Below, piece by piece: positions 11,620 through 24,105 of a stretch of 64,000 bases of DNA (position 1 is the stretch's first letter; the number at the start of each line of letters is the position of its first letter). A program made the position numbers and the translations under genes. The notes below the pieces were generated by a model. It saw only the letters and a list, made by a program, of their open reading frames with translations. It was not told the origin of the DNA and ran no database searches. This DNA comes from Triglochin maritima. Its lineage: Eukaryota; Streptophyta; Magnoliopsida; Alismatales; Juncaginaceae. The stretch covers positions 38,143,254 to 38,207,253 of the forward strand of contig OY821781.1 in NCBI GenBank assembly GCA_963682175.1. The letters run 5' to 3'.

Positions 11620-14184
11620 ACACCAACCTTTGGAGTTTAGAGTTTAAATAATTTTACAAAATTCGCAAAACCTAGTGCTATCTTCAAATGACAATTCAGT
11701 AGTTGGCTTTTAGGTTTTGTTGGTTGAGATTATATAAGAATCAGTAAGCTAACTCAAAGTAACTTTTCTCTAGACGTTAGATTTTAAGAGAATAATTATA
11801 ACTACACCCTAGAATCTAGCTTTCAGGAAGTTAGGAGAAAGTGTTCCACAATCAACTTTTGAAAATGCAAATTTAAAAATCTAATGTCCGACTCTTTTTT
11901 GTGACAAACACTTTTAACTTGTAAACTTTAGGAGTCACATTCAAAATTCAATGGCATGTCAAAGTTATTTGGTTTGTATTGATTTGATAACACATTTATA
12001 AGAAGCTCATCCAAACGCAAGCTAAGTATGCCATTGTGTTGAGCCCACACGAGTGTTCAATCAAAACTTGGTGTCTTGTGTTGTGTTTTTTAATGTAAAT
12101 ACGTCTGAAAAATTCAGATACATCAAAACGACATCACTGTTTGTTGTTTTTTCATGGTGGAAGTATTAGTTGGATCTCAGGAACAATCAATCTTAAGTGC
12201 AGATCTCACTTCACCCATCCCAACCAAATAATTTTATGTTTACCATCTTCTTCTTCTTGCCTTCTACTCTAAGTTTTAAGGTGAGACTTCATTAAGAAAA
12301 TTATTTTATGAACCACCTTCTTCCAGGTCTCCATTTTCATCCACTTGTTAATCAATTCATATTCCAAAGCCGGTAATTATGTTTGGTAGATTGCTTAAGT
12401 ACATTTTTTACTCGATTTCAACAAAACGTGTGTGGTGAAATATACATGGTTGAATGTCTTGAGTTTTAATTTGTTGATAAAGTTTCTATATCTTTTTTTA
12501 TATATTTAACTACCTAATATCTATACTAAGATTCCGCTTAGGAAGCCCAATTTTTTGCACTTAAACTTTTTTTTGATAATTTGCAAAATCAAAAGAAAAA
12601 AACAATTGGATATACTTAAACAAATTTTGAATTTGGGTAAATTGTAACTACACCTGAATTTTAGTTTTTGACAAGTTGAAAAAAAAATGTTTCAGATGCC
12701 ACTTTTGAGATGTCAAATGCTAAAACTTGGTGTTCAAAAGTATAAAAACGGTACCTAAGTTTAGCAACCTAAATAGAAAGCAAATATGCATACTCACTCT
12801 TGACATCTTAATTTAAACATTATGACCATCATAGGAACATTGAACATGTTTCCCAAAGCTTTTTCCAAATCCATTTTGTTTCCTTGTGACTAAAGAAAGA
12901 CATGACTTTTGCCCAATAATTCTTTACCCCAACCAAAATATAACATTTGGCTAAAAAAGTAAAAATGTAGATTCAGATTTAGAATGTTAATTAATGTGTT
13001 GATGGATCCAAGTAATAAGGCATAGTTGACCATTTCAACAGTAATTGTAGATTCTAAACAAATTCTACAGATCCAATGTTAAACATGTTTTACTTGTTTG
13101 GTTTGTTGTTGATTCAAACTACACGTGAGACAGTGTTGGAATAAAGATGATTAACATGGAACACATCGGATGGATTAATATGAATTCTTTTGTACCTCAA
13201 TTAATTTGTGTTTGGATTACCAACTTCCCGAAAATAATAACCTTTCATGCTCTTATATTGTTTCCTTAATACTTCTTTCATTTGTTGTTTGACTTAAAAC
13301 ATGTAGAAATGTAGAAAAGAATAAATTCTATGAAATGACATCTTTTATTGATTCTAAGAAATTTTATATTTGTATCATATTTTATTATATGAAATATGAT
13401 GTGAAATTACAAATGGATAGATTAATATACATGTTTTATTATTATTTGTTAGTCTATTCTAACTAGTTTGTGATAGAAAGCTTTTTTGTTGTTGTTGTTG
13501 TTGAGATCTTCGAATTGTTTTTCCTGATTAGGAATATATGGTCGATTAGGAAAATAGTAACTAATTTGCATTTTCATTACTTCTGCACCATAAAGACTTT
13601 TTAGTTTTTACTAAAGATATCACACCTACTCTAACTAAATTCTTGGATATGAAGTTATGAACCGCAGGACTGGGGTTGAACCTATTCTACAACTGAATGT
13701 ATATCTATTAAACTAAAATATTTATAGAATTTATCCATTTTAATTTTCACATCATATTTCATATAATAAAATGTAATATTTAGTAAAATATGATACAAAT
13801 GTAATATTCTTGACTAATCAGAAATCTGCAACTGAATTAGCATTAGTTCGGTTTTTTGTATTCTAAGCGATTTTAACTCCTTATTCTCATTTTTTTTATC
13901 TTTATTACTTTTGCACTATAAAAGCTTTTTCTCTGAAGATTCCATACCTACTCCTTATTTTTGTTATCTTTAGTCTTTACAAATCACTCGTTCAAGCACT
14001 TTAGTCAAGAAATCTACTACCGAAAAAAAAGTCAAAAAATCTATGAGTCCCGGATATTTAGCTGTTTATTATCTTAAAAGTAATTGACTTTCCCCCCTTA
14101 ACAGCTAACACCTCCATCAAAATTCACCCCAAATTCAAAAATATAATCCTTCTTATCAACAAAACAATAACTCAGAAGTCATAA
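11620..14184. other. Intergenic AT-rich DNA, nothing recognised
   Basis: No ORF with family resemblance and no repeat with clear ends. A near-inverted pair of texts (ATGAAATATGATGTGAAATTA near 13390 and TAATTTTCACATCATATTTC near 13740) suggests an old inverted-repeat element of about 400 bp, but I could not fix its ends. Confidence 0.45.
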
Positions 14185-14580
14185 CCGGTAAGTCTTCTCA
14201 TTTACTCTTCTTTACTTGAAAAACATTGAAAAAGAAATGAAAGAACACATTCCTCTTATATAAATTCCTAGGTCCTATTTGGATGTGTAGTTTCATGTTC
14301 TGGAATTCTAAGGAAAAAATATGATTTAATATGTTCACTTGTTTTCAAAATCTTGACATAATTTGACATGTCACGGAATATTAACTCTCTATTATTTTTT
14401 TTGATTTTTGTGTGAAAGGTCAAAAATAAAAATATGCGTTGCAAGAAAATTGGATATAAGTTTGAAGGGTTTCAACAGTGTTGTAAGTAACTAATAAATC
14501 CCCTCGTTTACTCTTCTTTACTCGAAAAACATTAAAAAATAAAGGAAATGACACATTCCCCTCGTATAAATCCCTAGACT
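14185..14580. repeat. Direct duplication of about 90 bp upstream of the glycosyltransferase gene
   Basis: The text around 14190-14275 (TTTACTCTTCTTTACTTGAA ... TATAAATTCCTAG) recurs around 14488-14575 (TTTACTCTTCTTTACTCGAA ... TATAAATCCCTAG) in the same orientation. Each copy ends in a TATAAAT word, so each could supply a TATA box for the downstream gene. This is a local duplication of promoter-like sequence; which copy is used cannot be told from sequence. Confidence 0.65.
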
Positions 14581-14599
14581 TCTGACATCGATTCTACAC

Positions 14600-15545
14600 G
14601 TCTCCATTCTTATTTCCAGCAAGTACCCATTTGAGAGGAAGGTGGAAAGGCGAGAACTTTGGTGTTTTTTGAGCTCATATTTGGAAGAAAAGTGGAGTTT
14701 ATCTTCAAAGTGGCAGCATACGGAACTTACTGGAGTTGAGAGACCCATAAATCTGAGGCCTCCGTTTGAAGTTCTGATGGTTACCCATTTGAGAGGAAGG
14801 TAAAAAGGTGAGATCTTTGGGGGGTTTTCGAGCTCATTTTTGGAAGAAAATTGTAGTTTCTCTTCAAAGTGGAAGCAATGGAAGCTTGGTGGAGTTGATA
14901 GAACCATAAATCTGAGGCCTCCATTTGAAGTTCTGATGGTTACCCATTTGAGAGAAAGGTAAAAAGGTGAGATCTTTGGTGTTTTTCGAGCTCATTCTCG
15001 GAAGATAAGTGGAGTTTCTCTTCAAAGTGGAAGCAATGAAAGCTTGGTCGACAAATCTAAAGCCTCCATTTAAAGTTTTGATGATTACCCATTTGAGAGG
15101 AAGGTAAAAGGTTGAGATCTTTGGTGTTTTTTTGAGCTTGTTGTTAGAAGAAAAGTGAAGTTTCTCTTCGACGTGGCGGTAGTTGAAGCTTGGTGGAGTT
15201 GATAGAACCATAAATCTGAGGCCTCCATTTGAAATTTTGATGTGTACCCATTTGAGAGAAGGTTTAAAAGGTGGGATCTTTACTCCCTGAGCTTCTTTTT
15301 GGAAGAGAAGTGGAAAAAGTAGTATATTTGATACATGTTCATCGATTACAGCACTTGAGAAAATGGTGAAAAGGTGAGACCTTTGCTCTTGTTTGAGCTC
15401 TCTAAGGAAGCAAAGTGGAAAATTTTGGATTTTGGGGTCTATCCAGTTTGTTGGTCTCAGGCTAACATCTGGTGTTTCTGATGAGTTCCTATTTGAGGTA
15501 ATGGTATAAAGGTGAAGCCTTTGCACTTGTTGGGGCTTTTTTGTG
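14600..15545 (+). repeat. Decayed tandem array, about 145-160 bp unit, in the leader of the glycosyltransferase gene
   Basis: The phrase TACCCATTTGAGAG occurs near 14627, 14784, 14942, 15087 and 15246, with weaker echoes near 15350 and 15488, so periods are roughly 157, 158, 145, 159, 104 and 138. Each unit also contains AAAAGGTGAGATCTTTGG, TTTTTCGAGCTCAT, AAGTGGAGTTTCTCTTCAAA and AATCTGAGGCCTCC. The last echo abuts the ATG at 15563, so the array probably lies in the promoter or 5' UTR. It creates long antisense ORFs that are by-products of the repeat. Units contain GGTGAG words that could serve as cryptic splice donors. Confidence 0.8.
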
Positions 15546-15562
15546 AGGGAAAACTGAAAGAG

Positions 15563-18500
15563 ATGGGAAATTTGGATTATGGAGTTTTGCAGCAGAGGTC
15601 TTTGCTTCGGTCTTCGCATTTTTCCAGTCGAAAATGGTTCTTTCAGAGACCCAGATCTAAATTGGCTAGGTTTCTACTATTTGAGAAGGTGGATTACGTG
15701 CAGTGGATTTGTACTGCAGCAGCGTTCTTCTTTGTTGTTGTACTTTTCCAGGCATTTCAGCCCATCACAGTTGTGGAAGATTCGGGCGAGTTAGTGCCGA
15801 CGAAGGGGATGCCTGGATTGTTTGGGGAGATGGGGGGACTGGATTTTGGCGAGGGCATCAAATTCGAGTCGTCTAAGTTGCTGAAGAAATTCGAGGAGGA
15901 GAAGGAGGTTAATTTTTCTTACGTTGGTAGGCCAGGTAAGCGCATCGCTGTTGTTCGACCAAGGCTAGCAATGGTAGGTGTTGTTCTTTTTGTTGGTCAA
16001 TTGGTTTGAAAATATTTGACAGGAATGAGAGGCGATTTGATTTTGAATGTGGACAACTGCTTGCTGCAGGTATTTGGTGATCTTTCGGCGGACGCAGTGC
16101 AGTTGCAGATGTTTAGTTTGGCAGTTGTTTTTAAGGAAATGGGGTATGATATTGAGGTAAGACTTATTATTTAATCCAATAATTTCCTACTCTTTCCACA
16201 TCTTATCGCCAACTGATATGTAAATAATTCTATTTCATTCTTCGATCATAGCTCTTTCAAGTCTAGTTAAAGCCTATATTTTTGCTACTAAATTTGGTAA
16301 AATTTGTGCCAACTAATTGTTAACATGCTTTATATTTTTGCTACTAAATTTGGTAAAATTTGTGCGAACTAATTGTTAACAGGCTTTCAGTATTACGGTG
16401 ATGGTAATATCATCTGTTTACTTTATCTGTGGCCAAATTCTTAAATTCCTGTTGGACTACGTTACGAAAGACCTTTACATTTTACCGCAATCATTTTTTC
16501 CATTTTTGGTTTTGCAGATTTATGCCTTTGAAGATGGTCCTGTTCATGCCATTTGGACCAGTTCAGGGTTTCCCGTGAACATTATAGCTGACAATAATGA
16601 ACTTGGAATGGATGTAGATTGGTCGAAGTGAGCAATTCCCAACCCCCCCCCCCGCTTCACACTTTCTTAGTTTTTTCGTAGTATTGCCTTTCTGGTAATA
16701 AGGCTTTTTAGCATAGAAATTACTCATGATGTTTTTGTCAACATTATTGAAATTTCTCAAAACAATGGTTAAAATAAAGTCAATAGAGCTGATGCTTCCT
16801 GATAAAAATCTCACTTGGGACTGTTCGGTTTGTGCAGTTATAATGGAATCCTTGTAAATAAACTTGAAGCGAAGCCTCTTCTCTCAAGGTAAGCGAAGCA
16901 TTTTGCTTTTGGATCTCTGGCAGTGTCAAAATATCATTTGTCAATCATATATTATCGGTTTAATTACAGTTTGCCCCTCGAAACTATACATTGATATCAC
17001 TTTGCATCCCTGAACTTTCAAATTTGACAGTTACCCTCCTGAACTTTCATTTTATAACATTTTGCCCATCTGAACTTCAAGAATTCTTTATTTAAATTCG
17101 CAATTTTTTTTGTATCCTTAGTAAACTCTTAAATATATATATTTACGTGAAATTTCGGATCGAAACGAATGTCAGGTATTGTTGGAATTTGGGTCGGATT
17201 TGTACTGAATCTGACCAAAATCCCAACCAAATCCGACCTCCATTTCGATCCGAACTTTCACGTAAATATAAGTTTAAGAGTGTACTAGGGATACAACCAA
17301 AAAAATTGCAAAAAACCCCGACAAATGTGGGTTTAAATAATGAATTTTTAAAGTTCAGGGGCAAAGTGTTACAAAATGAAAGTTCATTGGGGGTAATTGT
17401 TAACTTTAAAAGTTCAGGGGTGCAAAATGATATGAAGGTATAATTTAGGAGGGAAAATTGTAATTAACCCTACATTATATAAAGTGTCTAATTTATCAAG
17501 ACAAAGATGAGTAATGGAAAACTACAGGCATTTTAGTAATTATAAACTATCTTATTTAAATTTCTTTGCAGGTGTTTTTTTCTTATTAAGCTATATTTTG
17601 CATTCTTGTCTCTTTAACTGGAGATTTATAAAACATAAGGCCGCCAAAATAGAGTTAATATTTGTACAGGTGTTAATATTTAAAGTCTTTTGGTCACGAT
17701 AAAAAAATAGTGAGGGTCAACTTTTTTTTCTCACACTTTCTTTATTTAGCTTGTAAGAAGCTCCATTTGATCTTTTTAAATGCATTCAGTATTCCCCTTC
17801 ATGTGACGGTAAAAATGTAAAATATCATAATTGTGATGACATGCTTCACAAGCCCTTACCAATAAATAGTAGGACATTTTTTTTCAGAAGTATATTTAAT
17901 TATTTATACATGAAACAGTCTTTCGCAGGAGCCTTTCAGATCATTACCTGTTATTTGGAGCATACACGAGAAGTCGCTAGCACTTCGTTTAGTTGAATAC
18001 AATACAACAAAAAAGATTGGACTTATTGATGACTGGAAACAGGCCTTCAGCAGAAGCACTGTTGTTGTCTTCTCAAACTATTTGTTGACGGTATTTTCCA
18101 ATATCCTCAACCAGTCTCCTCAAAACAGTAATAGCCATGAGAAGTACGTCTCTTTGTGCTAAGGTAATTTCTCTCTTGCAGATGATGTATTCCGCATTTG
18201 ATACTGGTAACTACTACGTCATTCCTGGTCCTCCAGTTGGACCTTGGAAAGCCAATACTTTCACTGCTTTGCATGATAAATATGATCTACGTGTCCAAAT
18301 GGGCTACGAACCGAAAGATTTCCTTATTGCTATCGTTGGGAGCCAATTTTCATATAGTGGGTTGTTTTTGGAGCGTGCACTTATCTTGCAAGCCATAGTG
18401 CCAATTCTGCAAAAGTTCTCATCTCCTTCTCATGTAAAAGTGGGCTTGATGGATGTTGGTACATATGCTATCTACAATGCATCTTTGGAGGTTCGTCTAT

Positions 18501-21500
18501 CCTCGTGGGTTATTTAGTGTGTATTGTGCTAGCAATGTGTACTCTTATATTATATATTTTCACTTACAGGTAGCCGCCCTTAAGCTTGGTTTCTCAGGAG
18601 GTAGTGTTTTCCAAGTTTCACTTGATGCAGAAACAGACAGTTTCCTTGGCATTGCGGATATTGTGATATATGGATCATTCCTTGAGGAACAGTATTTTCC
18701 TTCTATTTTGGTTGAAGCAATGAGCTTTGGAAAATTGGTTGTGGCTCCAGATCTCTCGATGATTAAAGACAATGTAGGTATTACTTTTGTGGGATAATTC
18801 AGTCATTACTCTTCAAATAGTTATAAATATCAACATTCAATAATACCCTTCAATATATCACAGATCTCAAATACCCTTTTGTCGGTCATTTTGACCTGAA
18901 TTTTTACCTGAAGTTGTCAAGTGCATTCAACTTCACATGAACTCAACCTTATAAGCCTGAACTCATATTTTGACATCATAGTGGGTACTAGCGGAGCGAA
19001 AAGGTTTGAATATTGAATAAATATTGAAATTGTAGTTGAAATTTGATGTTATCTAAGATATTATGAAATATTTAAGATTATTGATGATATTTTCGATTAT
19101 GAGGAGGGTATTCAAGAATTTATCCGTCTTTTTCCTTCCAAGTTAGTAGTCATTGTCTTGCTAATTACCTACTTATTGTGTTCCTTGTCCATGATTAGGT
19201 GGATGATGGTGTAAATGGATACATTTTCCCAAAAGATAACGTAGGTGTTCTAGGCGAGATTCTAAGTGAAGTGATCTCAAATGGAAAATTATCTCGGATG
19301 GCTGAAACCATTGCATATGCTGGTAAAAGCCTTGCTAGGAATTTCTTGGTGTCTGAAGTTGTTGAAGGGTACAATTTGTTGCTCGAAAGCATTCTTAACC
19401 TTCCTTCCGAGGTTTCGATACCAAAAGGTGTTAAAGAGTTGTCCTTGAACTTGAAGGGATGGCAGTGGGATCTTTTCGAGAATATATCAACTACTAATTC
19501 TTCAAATGATAGCTCGAAAAGAATCAGTATTGTAGATAAGCTTGAAGAAAAGTGGAATTTTGATCATGTTGTAAATTTTGTGAATACTACAAGAAAAGCT
19601 AATGATTCGTTTTTCTCAATTAATTGGGTGGAAGAAAAGGCTATCGAGGTTGTGGCTGCTAGAAAAAGATTACTAGAGGAAGTGGTAAGTGTGTTGTTTA
19701 CCCTTTACAATATTAACCGTGTTTTTTACTCTTTACATTATTATTTTTCTTAACACATGATGCAGCTGAAGGATCGCACGGAACAACATCATGATACTTG
19801 GGACAAAGTCTACCAAAATGTTAGAAGATCAGACCGGTTGAAAAATGAACTCCACGAGAGAGATGATATGGAGCTCGAGAGGACTGGGCAATCACTATGC
19901 ATATATGAGCCATATCTTGGTGAAGGCAGTTGGCCGTTTTTGCACCATACATCACTTTATCGTGGTGTAGGCTTGGTATGATATATTATTGCTCTATGGT
20001 CTGAAACTGAGTAGCTGACTTTTTCTCAACGCCTCAATGAATATAATCCTTGTAATTAAAATGAGAGAGAAAATGTATTTTCTTTAAAAAGACCTGTCAT
20101 TTGCTCATGACCTTAGTAAGGAAATAAGGAAGATTGTGAACTTTTGAAAAAATATTATGCTACCCCGCTATTAGCTTAACCTCAACTTCTAAAAACAAAA
20201 AAAGGTCAGATGCCATATGTTGTTGGAGCGATTACTTTTTCCATGTTTCAAGCTTGACATCAAGAACCATGTCTGGTATTGAAACATCAAAAGTAAATTA
20301 AAATCCATAATACTATATCTTGAAATGATTAGTATATCCTCATATATGTTATTTTTTATCCTTAGTAGCCATCACTTGTTTTTCTGGTATGTGATTTTCT
20401 TACGTTGCGAAGTGTCGGGTATAATATAAAATTTACAAGAGAATTGTTGTATTTTGTTTACCTTTTGGTACATCCGACCGGAACTTACAGACACCTTATT
20501 GGAAATGACAGTCTAGGGGCAGAAGACGTGGTGGAGATGATGTTGATGCTACTGCTCGCCTTCCACTTCTTAATAACACTTATTATCGAGACACTCTCGG
20601 TGAACATGGAGCTTTTTTCGCTTTAGCTAACAGAATCGATCAAATACACAAAAATGCATGGATTGGATTTCAATCCTGGAAGGCAGTAGCTCAGAAGGTA
20701 TCTATCTTGCAACTTATCTTTGGCTATTAATTTGGTTGTCTACTTGTTGATTGTTAAACCTTCATATTTTCCTTCATGCCGGGATGAATCTATTTTTTCG
20801 AAACGGTACTTTTTAGCCATGTTGATATATTTGAAGTTCTAAACCGATTGATCCTATTTTTTCTTTTGTTTCTTCTGATTCAAGCATTTTCTTTTGACAG
20901 TCTTCCTTAACTAAGACAGCCGAAAATATGCTGCTTGAGGCCATTGAATCCAAAAGGCATGGAGATGCACTATACTTCTGGGCTAACATGGACACAGATC
21001 CAAGGAATCCTCTCCGACAAGATTTTTGGAGTTTTTGCGATGCCCTTAATGCCGGAAATTGCAGGTAAGAAAGAATTGTTTTTATTATGTTATTCTAAAT
21101 CTACGTGATATATAACCACCCTCAATTTTGTTCAATGACTCAAGTGAATCAAACATAATGTTTATAAAATGAGAATAACTGAAGAAGTTCGCATTTACGT
21201 AATAGAAGGTGGAGTTGAAATCACTAAACCGTGTCCCACAGAGTTGGGATTAACATTCAATATTTGTGAATATGGATGGAGTTAGCATTAGTTGTGGACT
21301 TTTTTATATGCTAAATAACTTCATTTTTTCATCTGGCCTGATTATTCTGAAAAATTTCATTGGTATAGAATTTAATTGTGCCGCCTCTAATTGACATCCG
21401 ATTAAGGAATATTTCGCTAGAAGATTTGTATCTCATATTTTTTATATTTTTCCTTGATGATAAAAATGATAATGATCTTTTAGAAAGATTATTGCATGTG

Positions 21501-22984
21501 TTACATTTCTCTTACACTTCATGCTTTTAATAACTAGTTTTATGCTTTCTTATTGATTTATATGATTAACTAACAAATGAAGGTATGTGGTTTCGCGAGC
21601 GATTCAATGAATGTATGGTGTGCCATCTGAATGGGACTCTCTGCCTCCAATGCCGGTGGATGCAGGTTCATGGTCGGTCAGGAATACCTGGGTGCTACCA
21701 ACCAGATCTTTCCTCGAGTTTGTGATGTTCTCAAGGTATGCCAAAGAAAATTTTCTATTTCATGGCCCGTGCAAAGGGTGGCGTCTTAATTTGCTATTTA
21801 AAGTAAAATTCCGGTATTGATATAATATTTGTTTGAGTTTGGGAAGTATTGCATTCCTAAATTTGAGCAAGGTGAGAAAAGAGAGATGACTAGACTCAAA
21901 TGTCTAACCTCAATATTGCTAGAGTTTACACTTGCAAAAAAGATTTGCAGAAGTCTAGTTTTAACTGGAAGATAATGAAAATTGTTGCCTAGGTATTTCA
22001 CATTGATATGCTTTCCCACACTGAATTCAGTAAAAGAGAATTCGCAAAGAAATTAGAGCATAAGATGGACTAAAAATTTGTTTTCCTTGCTTTCACGGGT
22101 TTTGCGTCAACGTTATCGTGATCAAGTCGAATTCTATCGACCCTTTTCGTGAATCTTGACGAATTAAAGTCATCTTTGGTGTCATGTCATGTTGTCATTG
22201 ATCCAGAAAGACTTATGTGGATAACCATTTCAGTTGTATGTCGTGGAACCAAAACATGCATCTTGTTTGGCATATGACATTAGTCATGCCCGAATCAGAT
22301 TTCTTGCTCGCATTAGCAAGAAGTATCTGTTTTGATTTTTGAAAGAGGTCTTGCAGCCTTGAACTTGCCTGAATAATTTGTGTTCATGTAACAGAATGTT
22401 CGTGGACGCCCTTGACTCACAGATGTATGAGGTACACCATCGAAGTGGACGCTGCGATTTGAGTTTGACGAAGGTACATGATTGTTTTCTTAGCGGCGAT
22501 TTACTGATTGCTTCTGCCAAAAGTTTGACAATGAAGCAACATTTTTTTATAGGATCAACACTGTTATTCTCGTGTTTTGGAACTACTCGTGAATGTATGG
22601 GCCTACCACAGTGGACGACGAATTGTGTATGTGAATCCTGAGACAGGCGCAATGGCAGAAGATCACAACATGGAAAGTCGAAAAGGCAAGATGTGGGTTA
22701 AATGGTTTTTGTATCCTACGCTGAAGAGCATGGACGAGGACCTCGCTGAGGAGTCTGACTCCGATAACCCAGAACGACAATCCTTGTGGTCCAGAACAGG
22801 CGAAGTTTTTTGGAAAGGTGTATATGAACGCGAGAGGAATCAACGGCGACAACAGAGGGAGCGGAAGAAGGTGCTAAATAGACAAAAAGTTGAAAGGATT
22901 CGAAACCGAGCTCGACAAAAAACCATAGGAAAATACATAAAGCCACACAAAGATGACGGAACAAATGCAACTAATTTATTGTGA
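15563..22984 (+). CDS. GT4-like glycosyltransferase family protein with an in-frame TGA
   Basis: Fourteen exons join in frame: 15563-15973, 16070-16156, 16518-16627, 16838-16888, 17919-18090, 18182-18490, 18570-18773, 19199-19684, 19766-19975, 20512-20697, 20901-21064, 21583-21735, 22395-22473 and 22553-22984 (about 1,017 codons plus stop). It resembles the roughly 1,030-1,050-aa plant glycosyltransferases of the At4g01210/At5g04480 type. One N-terminal membrane segment (about residues 46-66, WICTAAAFFFVVVLFQAF) after a basic stretch suggests a type II Golgi protein. The GT4-like part includes VEAMSFGKLVVAPDL and VDDGVNGYIFP, which fit the nucleotide-sugar binding region. The C-terminus is strongly basic and charged (residues after about 960). 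Donor and acceptor are unknown. Exon 12 reads through a TGA at 21608-21610 (codon 806) just before MYGVPSEWDSLPPMP; the frame is otherwise intact to the end. The start at 15563 is preferred to the in-frame ATG at 15512 because relatives begin MGxL. Confidence 0.82.
16275..16386 (+). repeat. Two-copy 56-bp tandem duplication in intron 2
   Basis: The text TATATTTTTGCTACTAAATT ... AACTAATTGTTAACA is present twice in tandem (16275-16330 and 16331-16386) with few differences. It sits inside intron 2 of the glycosyltransferase gene, away from the splice sites, so no effect on the protein is expected. Confidence 0.85.
16957..17471. mobile_element. Fold-back MITE in intron 4 of the glycosyltransferase gene
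   Basis: Left arm GGTTTAATTACAGTTTGCCC and right arm GGAAAATTGTAATTAACCC are inverted copies. The correspondence runs inward for most of the length: CCCTGAACTTTCAAA against TTTAAAAGTTCAGGGG, TGAACTTTCATTTTATAACA against TGTTACAAAATGAAAGTTCA, and an inner pair TTACGTGAAATTTCGGATCG / CGATCCGAACTTTCACGTAA. The nearly 500-bp palindrome would form a long hairpin in the unspliced transcript. It has no coding capacity. The target duplication was not resolved. Confidence 0.85.
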
Positions 22985-24105
22985 TTTTTTGCTTTCTTAT
23001 GTTTTCAGTTTGCAAGGGTTTGTTTGTTTTACTTGGTTTATGAAACTCATTGATGCATGCTAATTTTATAGTTACATTTCATTCATATGTTTTTTTTCTT
23101 CATCCTCAACTCTTGCTTTGCTGGATGTTTTTATGGCACTTTCTCACATTTCTTGCTGGTGATTTTCTAAGTTGAATCTTAGAAAAATACTTCCATAGAG
23201 CTTCCACTCCTAGCTGTATGTATCATCAACAATTTGAATCATTCCATCATTATCATTTGTTTTCAGTAACGTAATTTGGAAGAGATGAGCTATAGTTGAT
23301 TTGTAGAAAAATCGGGAAATTTTACTTTTAACTTGCAAATTATCTCGCCCATTAGGATAACTTGTTATACACTTGGGAGGCCATGAAAGTATAAAACATG
23401 CCATATAGATTTGCATAGAGAAGCTACAAAATACCAAAACTGGAAACCAAAATCACAACCAACGGCCACTATGTCAATTGAGATTTTATCAAATCCATAA
23501 CGATGGATCACATAAGTATTCTGGAAATAAAATCGTATACCCACCATCAAACATCTTAATTTGTACCTCATATTGGAACCAACTAGGTTTGTCAAAGGCG
23601 TAATTATTTACAAGAAATACAGACTAGTTGCCAATTTTTGCGATTTTGGAGCAATTGCATGAAACGAAACAATCATTGACCCATTTGAAAGAAAACATGA
23701 CACCGCATTAACACAACATTACGATTTTCCTCATTGAAAATAGAATATAACCTTAACCTTCTGTTCAAGGAAACCCACAAAACAAAATATTCTGAATTAG
23801 ATACGTGAATTACAGAACAAAAACCCATCACAGCATTCTACTTTGATGGTATAATCTTAAAACTTTCACCTGAACAAAGGTGAAGCATTGAATTTGGGCA
23901 AAATTGCGAGAACCTAAATTTTGCACATCATAGGACATCTCTAAATTTGTCATAAAACATAAGCATTAACTAACATTTGACAAGTTCGTAAGTAATTTGA
24001 TTTCTCTCATTATCTTGCTTTCCCCCGTAAAAGCTGTGATCTCAACCTGAGATGGTAGAAGATGGCAAACGAGCCATCGCTCTAGAAAGTCTCCCCTTCC
24101 TACTA
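22985..24105. other. Intergenic gap between convergent genes (3' UTRs)
   Basis: The glycosyltransferase gene ends at 22984 on the plus strand and FCF1 ends at 24106 on the minus strand, so this 1.1-kb AT-rich stretch should hold both 3' UTRs. Small ORFs on either strand have no recognisable product. No repeat or element was seen. Confidence 0.6.

Noticed and set aside
15512..15562. Upstream in-frame ATG of the glycosyltransferase gene
   Set aside because: It adds 17 residues coded by the tandem repeat; relatives begin with MGxL, matching the ATG at 15563.
14518..15619. Long minus-strand ORFs (251 and 129 codons) upstream of the glycosyltransferase gene
   Set aside because: They are made of the tandem array read in antisense (the same phrase of about 50 residues repeated), lack a family, and overlap the start of a real gene.
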